DNA of 64,000 nucleotides from Endomychus coccineus. Its lineage: Eukaryota; Arthropoda; Insecta; Coleoptera; Endomychidae. Location: assembly GCA_958510875.1 (NCBI GenBank), contig OY294068.1:161732388-161796387 (forward strand), in the 5' to 3' direction. Under the pieces are notes generated by a model. The model did no database searches. It was given only the letters and a program-made list of their open reading frames with translations, and was not told where the DNA came from. The translations under genes were made by a program, and so were the position numbers. Shown piece by piece: positions 44,058 through 55,900 of the stretch (its first letter is position 1; each line of letters opens with the position of its first letter).

Positions 44058-47000
44058 CTATGAAAAATAATGAATTTAACAGGTATGTAGGTATGATTTT
44101 TTTACGATTTATGGACAAAAGTGACTCTTCATGAGGGAGTTTCTCCGTTGCTATAGACAACGTCCGCCGGAGTACTTGACCCTTTTTCAAAGATTTGATA
44201 GGATGACAGACAAAAGAGTATTGTTTCTCAAATATACTAGTCACATTAATATTTGGAAAAATGGGAATAACTTTTTTAAATCAAATTGAATCAAACAATG
44301 ATTTGGAATTTTTTTTTACATGCTTAGATTGCCACTTAACCTAACCTTACCTAACCAACCTAACTCAAACAACCTCACCTAATCAACCCAACCTTAACAA
44401 CCTAACCTAAACAACCTTATCTAACCAACGTAACCTTACCAACCTAACCTGACCAACCTAACCTAACCAACTATTTTTTATCATTTGAGAGGAAATTCTC
44501 ATGAACACCCGGTGCTTAGTACCTACCGCACCGGGTAGTGCAGGACTCCTAGACCGCCTCGGTGCAATGGCAGTTAGACCTACCTGCTAAAACATCTTTC
44601 ATGTCCCTCGTAAACAGAGACAAGTGGAATCACCTCTCGGTATTGCTTCACTTATCTCCGTGTAGCTCTTCTCGACATTCCAGTCTCATGTTCAGTGCAG
44701 AAATTATTATGAGGGAAAAAACTGAAAATGACTGTTGAAACATTTTCAGTTTTTGCCTTATAATTTCTGCATCTTCCTTGCTTTGGATTATGTCTAATAT
44801 GGTATTGTATATAGTGTCCCAATTGAACTGACTCGAGCATGGTGTCAATTGTGTTTCCCGAATTCAGGACATGCCCGATTTGGATTTCAATTTGCATTCT
44901 CCTTTTCATCCATCTCGGACATTTATATATGGTGTGTTTTACGAAGTCCACTTGGTCACAGTAGTTGAAATTGTCATTATCTAGCAGTTTGAAGCGTTTC
45001 AGGTATGGATTGAAACATTCGTGTCCCGTGAGGAATTGGGTGAAATGCATGCTGACCTCGCCCTGTCTGACATTTACCCAGGTTTGTATGTCCCTAATGA
45101 GGGTTTTTGTCCACATGGCATTTCTGCTTTCGTTTTCCTATCTTCTCTGCCATTTTCTAAGGTTTTTCCTCTCGCTATATCCTTGTCAGTCTGGTCATCC
45201 ATAATTTCCTCCCTTTCATACACCAATAAATCAACGGGAGGTATTCCCGCGATTACCTATAGAGCTTTAGCGGATACGTTTCTATACGCCCTGCATACTC
45301 TAAACAGTGCTTTCCTCTGGACACTGGTAATCTTTAATCTACATTTTTTGTGTTTAAATATTCCTCCCTATATGGGGACAGCATATAGAACAGATTCAGC
45401 TACTATTAAAGGAGGGCCTCCCTTGTTCAGCATGTTGCGTACAAGGGCCGTCAGCTAATTCCGTATTTTCCTTAAAGTGCTCCCCAAATTTCATATTATG
45501 TGAGAAAGTTACACCCAGGTTTCTAGTATGGCTCTTATTTCCCTCATTTTCCTTCTGCCAACAAGTATTTCTGGCTTGGTTTTGTTCACTGCTAATTCCA
45601 GGTCCTTTGTGTTGAGCCATACAATGATTCTCTCAGTTGTTATCTACATCTTGGTTCTCTGATCCTGGTCGTCCTTCCCTCAGCTACCATACCTAGGTCA
45701 TCGGCGTATCCTATTAATTCAACCCCTGGAGTGCTTATCCTAAGAATGTCGTCATAGAATATGTTCCACAGAGTGGGTCTAAGTAGGAATCCCTGTGGAA
45801 CACCTGATGTCAACGTCATGGTTTTGTTCTACCGATTTTGAGTTTTCTGTCTTCAAGGTAGCTTTTGATTAAGTTTATCAGGTATGCACTGATGTCTCTG
45901 GTTTCCAGGGTTTCAATGATGCCTTCCCATTGTGCATAGTTGAAGGCATTTTTTCCATTTCATCAAAGATAACAAAATTAAAGAAATTTCTAGTGTTTGT
46001 ATGTACCTTGCCTCGGCATGTCCACCTCTTCCTGCAGTATTTTCATTGCATCAGTTGTTAATCGCCCTCTTCTAAAACCAAATTGTCGATGGTGAAGATT
46101 AACACCATTTTCAAACTCTTCCGCAAGTCTCTTCAATATCATATGTTCCAATATAGCTTACCTAGCGTGCTTAGTATACTCAAAGGTCTGTAGGTCGTTT
46201 CTGTTCCTTCCTTCTTGCTCTCCTCTATGAGAACCAGTCTGGCGATTTTCCTTATTTTAGGGAAGTACCCCATTTATATTCCCATATTCATTGAGACTAG
46301 ACAAGATTCTGGGTTAGCAGTCACAGCAGTTTCGACCATTTCTGTCGTTTTTCCATCTGGACTCGGTGATCTGTTCGCCTTAAGTTTATTGACAGCTTGT
46401 AACAACCAACATTGTTTTTACAACTGGAAACTATGAGAAAAATTGTGAAGAAAAAAACAGTTTTCTTATTATTATCTCTATTCTAACAATAAAACCACGG
46501 CCATCCCATAAATTTAAAATGTATCACAAGATGTCAAAATAACTGTTCAAAATATGTATTGTTTCCAAAACAATAATCGAGTCTTTGCGAAAATTAGCGT
46601 ATAGCATTTGCAAATATTTCTTGCCGCACCAAGCTGCATTATTTTTCAGGTGCAATAGAAAAAGTCGCACGGGTTTTAATCTGGCGACCGAGCAGTCAGC
46701 TCAATTTGTCCCCGATACCCATTCCATCTGTTCGGGTTGAATGTAAAACTTCGAACGAGGTCCGGAGGAAATACCATATTGCTTTTCTAGTGCTGGCACG
46801 ACACTATCCTTTGACAAATTCAGGTCTTATTTTCCTGATGTCAAAATTCCCTTCTATGAAGAACGGTCCAAAAATCGTCTTCTTTAATTCCCATCAAGTT
46901 AATGACATTCTAAGGTCATTATTAAGGATGAACGGTCTTATCCTGTGAGGAGTATGTTCGGCCTAGCAGCGACAATTATGGCTATTTACAATTCCATCTG

Positions 47001-49852
47001 ACATGTTGTTGGAAAAGAACATTCAAGTTACAAAATTAGGGTTTTGCTCGGAAAAACCACTCATAATTTCAAAAAATGTTATGCTTTTGTCAAAGTCATC
47101 ATAACAAAGTTTCTGTTAAAGTGAATTGTATATGGATGACATTTTGCTCTTCTTCTGCCAACTGGTCTCACAGAAATGTCATAGTATTGGAACTGAGTCG
47201 TTATGAGATCTTGGTGCATTTTTTTGTATGGCTGATAACCGTTCGGTTCGATATCGCTATGACGTTTTTGGTTCATCATTGTCTAGTTAAAAATAAATGA
47301 TTCAAAATTTGCGTTTACTTTTCTTGTGGCGAGTGGAGGGCCGACCTTTCCTAAAATGCCCGAACCGATTTCAGATCCCAGTCCCGGCCTGTCTCTCACC
47401 TGAGCATCCTTTTGACTGAGGAGTTGTTGTGTACCCCCAATTTTTATCGGACCTGGGCATAAGTGTGTGCATTCCAGGAATTTGAGAAAGATCATCTTCT
47501 TCTCCACCAGCTTCGAGCAGCAATATTTTCCATCTTTGTATTTCGGATAATCTGCTTGCCACCACAGATCCTGATGAACCTGCCCCCACTATAATGAAAT
47601 CAAATTGCCCATAATCTGAAAATAATATAATATTCTTTCAATGTGATTTTTTCAACCTCGCTCACTGTTTCACAGTCTATACAGAGTGGTCCAACGAAAA
47701 GTATGCACCTAGCTTTTCTCCTTTGTTTAGAATTGAAAGCAAAAATGCTCGGACACGTGGAGTTTGCTTTTGAGGGGGACACATTTTAGACATATTTTTC
47801 AACCTGTGCCTTTAACGCCCTAGCGAGGGGGTGTCACAACCCTAAAATTTTAAATGGAAAGTGGGGTCGAGTGATATATCATTTGAACGGGCACAAAATT
47901 ATCTTTTTAATGATACCCTATTTATTGAAATTTATTCGAACAGTTAATGCGAAAACGGCTTTAAGAACATTTACCCGATAATTTAGATATTAATGAAACA
48001 TACAAATAAGTTTTGGTTATTAGGAATCAGAATAACTACAATCATTTCTAAATTACTTCATTTTACCGAAAACAACATTTCAATGTAATTTTTTTTCATC
48101 ACAAAAAAACCCCATTTATCGGTTGCGTTTTTTTGTCGAAAAAAACTGCAAATAAGTGTAGGAAAAGAATTTAGGCAAACTTTTATTTTAGTCCCTTCAT
48201 TGATTCGGTCTGGTCGCTTTTGAAGTTATTTTAATTTCACTGTACAAAATGGTTTATTCCATTCCAGAACGAGTTGAAATTGTTAAACTTTATTTTCAAA
48301 ATAATAGTTGTGCTAGACTAACTGCTCGCTTGTTTAAGGACAGTCATCCCAATAAAAATGTTAATGATTCGTATGTTGCCAAGTTAGTTAGAAAGTTTGT
48401 CGATACCGGATCTGTTTGTAATGTGAAACACCAGCCGCAGAACCCCATCAGAAATGAAGCTGTGGAAGTCGCTGTTTTGGGGCATGTTCAATTGGATCAT
48501 ACTCAAAGTACCCGTCAACTAGCTGAAGCCTCAGGAGTCTCCCGTTCATCCATAATACGGATTTTAAAAGCGTACAAATTTCATCTGTACAAAATTAAAT
48601 TAGTACAGGAACTAAATGAGGATGATCCTGATCGAAGGCTGCAATTTTGTGAACAAATGAGCCAGCGTTTAATTGAAGATCCGCACTTATTGTTTAACAT
48701 TTGTTTTACCGATGAGTGTACATTTTATTTGAATGGAGCTGTGAATAGGCATAATTGCCGTTACTGGGATGACAGTGACCCACATTCATTTCGTGAGGTT
48801 CATACCCAATACCCTCAAAAAATAAACGTCTGGTGTGGCATATTAGGAAGTCATATCATAGGACCACTTTTCATTCCTGGAAATTTAACTGGTGAAGTCT
48901 ACCTAAACATGCTTGACGATGCAATTGATCCTTTCATAACACAGATAATAGAAGACGACCAAAATCATGATGCCGATCGGCTTCATTTCCAGCAAGATGG
49001 AGCACCTCCGCACTATGCTGCTCCTGTAAGAGATTTTTTAGATAACCGGTTCCCCGGACAGTGGATTGGAAGGAGAGGCCCAATTGAAGGCCTGCCAGGT
49101 CACCTGATTTATCGCCTTTGGACTTTTTTCTATGGGGACACTTGAAAAATAAATGTTTTGCTACGAAGCCCGAGTCCATAGAAGATCTTCGCCAACGGAT
49201 TACAGCACAATGCAGAAGCATAACACCTGATATGCTACAAAATGTTAGAAATAGATTTGAACAAAATCTGTATTATTGTATGGAAGCAAGTGGGTCACAT
49301 TTTCAACACTTGTTGAAGTAACATTTTAATAAATCAATTTAACAGCTTGTTTACTTTTTTTACAAAGCACTGTTACAAGTAACAAACATTGAAACGTAAG
49401 TACTACTAATTGTAAATGTTTTGATTCTTAATAACCAAAACTTATTTGTATTTTTCATTAATACCAAAATTATCGGGTTAATGTTCTTAAAGCCGTTTTC
49501 GCATTAACTGTTTTGAGTAAATTTCAACAAATAAAGTATCATTAGAAAGATAATTTTGTGCCCGTTCAAATGATATATCACTCGACCCCACTTTCCATTT
49601 AAAATTTTAGGGTTGTGACACCCCCTCGCTAGGGCGTTAAAGGCACAGGTTGAAAAATATGTCTAAAATGTGTCCCCCTCAAAAGCAAACTCCACGTGTC
49701 CGAGCATTTTTGCTTTCAATTCTAAACAAAGGAGAAAAGCTAGGTGCATACTTTTCGTTGGACCACTCTGTATGCTACAGGTAAGACATTTTACTATAAA
49801 GCATCTTCCGATTTGTAATAGCAAATGATAAATGATTGTATTGAAATGATCA

Positions 49853-49915
<63 letters not shown>

Positions 49916-52900
49916 GCTGTAAAATTATTATACACCTTCAACTGCTAAATTCGTTTTCTTACAAATATAATGAATGATAGAAGCTGTCCAATTCATGAAC
50001 AAATGAATTATACTCACTCGATATCATATCTACTTACCTCGATAATATTCGACTATTTTTGACTGTCATATGTGAAGCAAGCAACTGATAATTATATCAG
50101 AACAGAAGTCTTGAAACGGGTGCCCTTGCACCCACGCCCCTATGCATACCAAGCGAGCAAATCTACGAGGAACTTCTGGAGGATGTTCTGGAGAATAAAG
50201 GAACTGCAGTTTATGCCCCTCTACATATGAATGGGCTTTCGACAATATATCACATGAATCAGTCAAAACAAAATAATACTAGCAAACAGAGGAAAGGATA
50301 GCATGACAACCAAATGGATATCGCAACTCTTCTCAACCAGGAGAACAGTGACAAAAATGTGACAAGCAACTATTTCCATCTGCACAACTAGAGGATGCCT
50401 TCAAAGGGGTGTGAATCAACTCCACTGCCTTCTGACTGAACTCGTCATACTCGTTTAGAGCTATGCTAACGACATAGTCATATTCGCAAAAGGCTAGTTC
50501 GAGAATATCCTCTGAAACATAATTTGAAGAGGTCTTGAATATACTAGAGAATCGATGGGACTTAACGTCAACACCAATAAAACCACTTTAACTCTCTTCA
50601 CAAGAAAAAGATACCTCAACCTCAAAACCTCTGGAATAAGCATGGAAAAGAGATAACCACCAAGCCCTAATGATGTTCAGAAACTTCGCAGGTAAAAACT
50701 TGAAATGTAACCCAATTAGCCTTGAATGTTCACGGCAATAAAATGATCAAAAACAATAGTTTGTTGGAAGAATTTAATACGAAGCTATGTCGTGAATGTG
50801 AATGGAACAAAGAAGACATCCCAAGACTCGATAGGAAGACGATCAAACGGTTCTAAAACAAAAGAAGGAATCGAATACTCCTAAAGCTTAGGCAAATCCC
50901 AGATCATTTCCCAAGCAGAAATTCACGGTATAGTAAAATGTGTCAATATAGAAAAGAGACTTCTGATAATAAAGAAATATCATCATGTCAGATAGTCAAG
51001 CAGCCATCAACAGGCTGAGCTCTCACGTAATCAGTTACAAAATGGTCTAAGAAACTAAACGAACTCCTCCTATGGATTCCGAGATACACTGGAGTGAAGG
51101 GAACGAAAAAGCGGACGAACTCGCAAAAAAGGGTGCCATAAAACCACTTCTAGGACATGAACCCTTTTTCGGAATAAAGGCCAGCATAATACAGGAGGAA
51201 CTCTAGAAAAAAGGATTGATGCAGGTGGAGATAAGTCTGGGAAACCATAACAAGAAGAAATCTGACGACTGCATAAACCTAAGAAAAAATAACTGAAAAC
51301 ACTAACGGGAACTCTAACAGGACACTGTCAGCTGAGAGAATACCTTAAAAAACTCGGATTAGTAGACGCAGGTTCAGCGAAAAACTTAAGAAACTTTTAT
51401 CCACATTCTTGCAGAATGCACTATCCCAGAACCGAAAGGCACGATACCTGGGAGTGTATCAAATAGAAGAGGGAGACTTAACCTAACTTGAAGCCATACG
51501 ATATTTTAAACTTTCTAAGAGCGGCAGGATTGGAGGAACTGCTGCAGCCATTGAGACACCCTTGAAGACCCAGCAGCAGAATGAGATCTATTAAGGTCGC
51601 AGTTTTCAAATTTCCTCAACACAACACAGTATTAAATAGTAAAGTATTGACTTATTGGTGGATGCGCCGAGACAAATATTTAATAATATTCATTTACCTA
51701 GATATGCTTCAGTTGTAACTTCTTAGTTTGACTCGAATTTGGAATTATTAATTTCGGCTTAATTTACGGTGAGCTTCGATTAGCATCATCTGAAGACTAT
51801 TCGGGTGCCAGACTCACAAAGAAATTGAACAAGCTGAACTCAAATTATTTAAATAGTTTTAACAAAAATTACTATAAACGAACAAGCTGTTCGCGCCTTT
51901 TCATGGTACGACACTGTCTACCCCCGAATGTGCCAGGCGTTCTGAATCAGTACGTCTCGAACCACCCTGAATATAAGTCTCGAATATAGTTTGCTAAGTA
52001 TAACAACGAGTTTCATTTGGTCCTTCGAATATCGCAAACATTTGATCCTACGAGCCGGATTGAATACCAGCAATTTAATCACCCGTGAGTGGTTATCGTT
52101 CTAAACAAATTTCGCCCGTGTGTGAAAACATCAAGGAATCAACAATTCAATATCCAATTTCGCCCGTGTGTGAAAACATCAAGGAATCAACAATTCAGCA
52201 TCATCAAAGGTCAGTCCTATATTCCCTTCTCCCTTTATCTATCTTGTGTTACCGTTTTATTACATCTAAGCAAGCTTCTTTCGTATAATTGCGTTTTAGG
52301 TTGAAATTCAATTCAGCATCATAAGCTTATCTGCTCAACTCGATATATTTTATTTTTGTATCATAAGGTCTCGCTAGAAGTAAAATGGCAGAAAATAAAT
52401 GTATTGGCGACCTTAAATTAGAGCGCCGAAACATAAAAAGTTCTATTACGAGGTTACAAAATGCTATCAATGCGGATGATGACTTAGGTCAATTAGAAAC
52501 TGATTTAGAGGCTGCCACTAAGTTTTTTGATCAATATAATGCGATTCAATTTCAAATCGAGAAATTTCAATTAGCTCAAGAGGGCGCAGACGAAAGCGTC
52601 TTGGAGGAGGAGAGTGATAAAGAACGTGGTAAAATAGAAATGCAATACCGAGCTATTGTTAGCAAATTAAAATCATTATTGGTCTTAAAAACTCCAGTTA
52701 ACTCAAACGCTCCCGCTAGGAGTCCAACTGTTATAAATATCACTAATAACGGAAATAGGGAAAGCATAGAAAGCGTTAATTTGAAACCCTTACCGCTGCC
52801 TGTTTTTTCAGGAAAATATTCTGAATGGTTCACATTTTATGAATCGTTTAGGTGTTTAGTTGGTGATGACGATAACATGGCCAACATTCGCAAGTTTCAT

Positions 52901-55900
52901 TATCTAAACGGTTGTTTGAGAGACGAAGCATTACGCTCAATTGAATCTCTATCCGTTTCCGGGGATAATTACGTAAATGCAATAAACCTGTTGAAAAAAC
53001 GTTTTGAAAACGAGAGACTGATAGTTCAAGAACATTTATCGAACATTTTGCACCTCCATCCCATTTCAAAATCATCTCATACAGAACTACGCACTCTTAT
53101 AGACACAGTGAACAATAATATTTCAGCCCTTAAGGTTTTAAAGTTGCCTCTGGACCAATGGGATGCTATTTTAGTAGCAATTGTACTGGAAAAGCTTGAT
53201 TTTCTTTCGAAGAAAGAATGGCAAGCAACTTTAGACAAAAGCGTGCCAACTTACTGGAATTTCAATAACTTTTTAGAGAAACGATATCAAATACTAGAAG
53301 CAACCTCTAGCAAGAGATGTGACGACACATTTTCCAGAGGCACCAAAACGTTTCAGAAAGGTGGACATTTTAATGCCAAACCTAATCCGAATTCGTTTGG
53401 AAAAATTAACAAATTCAGTGCGAACATCATTTCACCGAATGGTTGCTTTATTTGCAGAAAACAGCACAATGTATTTCATTGCAAAACCTTCCTGGACAAA
53501 ACTATAGCTGACAGATTAAAGGAGGTAAACTTGCAACAACTTTGCCATAATTGTTTAAGGGGCACACACAATACGAAACAATGTAAATCTGCCGCGGTTT
53601 GTAAGGAATGTGGGCTACCACACCATACTCTTTTACACTTAAACGAATTTGTACCTACGGCATCATACACCTCTGCTAATACGCTGATTAGCTCCGAAAC
53701 AAGCCAGGTACTTCTTTCGACAGTTTTAGTGTTAGTACCAGATTTTAAGGGTAACTTACATCAGTGCAGGGCAGTATTAGACCAATGTTCTGAGGTATCG
53801 CTAATTACTGAAGGCATGTGTCGAAGATTGGGATTGCAAACGCAGTCAAGTAACGCCTCAATAACAGGAGTCAACCTGTCAGAAAGCTTTGTCCGATGGC
53901 GTTGTAAAGTTGAAATTAAATCAAGAACAACTGAATTTACGCAGAACGTGGAATGTTTCGTTTTACCTCGAATAACACGGCCGTCGCCGTCTATTTCCTT
54001 TCATAAGGCATCTATCATGTTACCGACGGGCGTTGCTTTGGACGATCCGAATTTCAATATCTCTCAAGAGATAGATTTGTTGTTAGGTGCAAAATTATTT
54101 TGGAAGTTATTAATCGGCGGCCCTTTCCAGTTACGTGAAGATCAACCTTATTTCCAGGAAACGCAACTCGGATTCATATTAAGCCGAGATTTTAATCTCA
54201 AAAATCCAGTCTCCGAATTTGCATGTAATTTGATTTCTAGTGAAGAAAATAGCCTGCACTCTCAGGTAATAAAATTTTGGGATAATGAGAATGTAGAAGC
54301 TGAAAAATTTGAAACATTTGAACAGCAAATTTGTGAAAATCATTTTAGTAAATATACCAGAAGGGACGAGTCAGGTAAATTTGTAGTATGCCTGCCGTTT
54401 CGAGGTAATATAAGCTTAGGAGAAACTCGAATATTTGCTTTAAAGCGGCTCATATCTCAAGAACGGCGATTTGAAAGAGACCATAAACTGGCCATTTCTT
54501 ACAGAGAGTTTATGACCGAGTATCTCAATCTCAACCACATGGAACTTGTTCCTTTCAAGGAACTAGACAACCCTAATTCGGCGTATTTGTCACATCTGGC
54601 AGTATACAAACAAACAGTCGATGGTCCGAAGATTAGGGTAGTTTACGATTGTTCAGCAAAGTCATCTAATAATTTAAGTTTTAACGACAATTTAATGACG
54701 GGTGACAATCTCCAGAAGGGTCTTTTTGATATTTTATGCAGGTTTAGAACACATAAATATGCCATCTCTGCGGACATAACTAAAATGTACCGAATGATTG
54801 GAATAAGTCCCCAAGACATGGATTACCAAAGAATTTTGTGGAGAAACTATGTTCATGAACCAATTAAAACTTACCGACTAAAAACTTTAACCTTCGGCCT
54901 AACATGTGCTCCGTTTATAGCAAACCGTTGTTTAAAACAATTGGCATTAGACGCGCAAGAAACTCACCCTACTGCTAGCGAGATAATAAGATCGGAAGGT
55001 TTCAGAAGTAAAATATGTAATCACTTTCTGAATACAAATACTAAATTTAACTTTATACCAGCAAGGTCACCCCACTTTGGGGGACTTTGGGAGCGGTCGG
55101 TCCAGAGCGTTAAGCACCATTTGCGGAGAGTGCTAGGCGATGCCTCCGTTACTTACGAGGAATTTTATACGTTGTTAACACGAATAGAAGCTTGCTCAAA
55201 TTCGAGACCCCTCATTCCCTTATCCCAAGATCCAAATGACCTTCAGGCCTTGACACCCGGACATTTCTTAATTGGGGCACCACTCACGGCTTTAATCGAA
55301 GGCGATATCACCGGCGTCCAGACTAATCGTTTATCCAGATGGCAGAGGATAGAACAAATCCAGCAGCACTTCTGGAAGCGGTGGCAAAGGGAATACCTGT
55401 CCCAGCTGCAGAGGCGTCCCAAAGGGCAGCAACTAACCCGACAAAACATATCAATTGGAACTCTGGTAGTCCTGGTCGAGGACAATCTACCACCCCTCCA
55501 ATGGCATCTCGGACGCATCGCCGACGTGCACCCAGGAAGCGATGGTGTTGTGCGAGTAGTAACCGTAAAAACCAACAGTGGAGTTTATAAGCGTGCGGTC
55601 AGAAAAGTGTGTGTTGTGCCGACAGAAACCGAACATTGATAATCCAAAGGCAATATGTCAATTACCCATGCATGTATCTCTAAGTATATATCTGCGACTG
55701 TACATTATGTTTGAAAAAAAATTGCATATACCGTCTTTATATTCCAAATTATAACCATGTTTTTTTTTTTTTCCTATATGTTTAAGATTTATCCATTATT
55801 GATTTTTGTTTATGACAATGACATGTGTAAATAAGTAGTTGAAGTATACCATCTTCAAGGGGGGTGCATGTTCGCGCCTTTTCATGGTACGACACTGTCT

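Noticed and set aside
44058..44244. Upstream extension of gene D exon 3 open frame
   Set aside because: A good splice acceptor at 44058 and loss of family similarity show it is intron.
45021..45458. 145-codon plus-strand open frame
   Set aside because: Antisense to the R1-like LINE whose RT and knuckle motifs are on the minus strand.
49663..49941. Minus-strand frame across the mariner right end
   Set aside because: Consists of terminal inverted repeat plus (TA)n translated as alternating Ile-Tyr.
52085..52304. Two overlapping short frames in the Bel/Pao leader
   Set aside because: Created by the ~41 bp direct repeat between LTR and Gag; no coding features.
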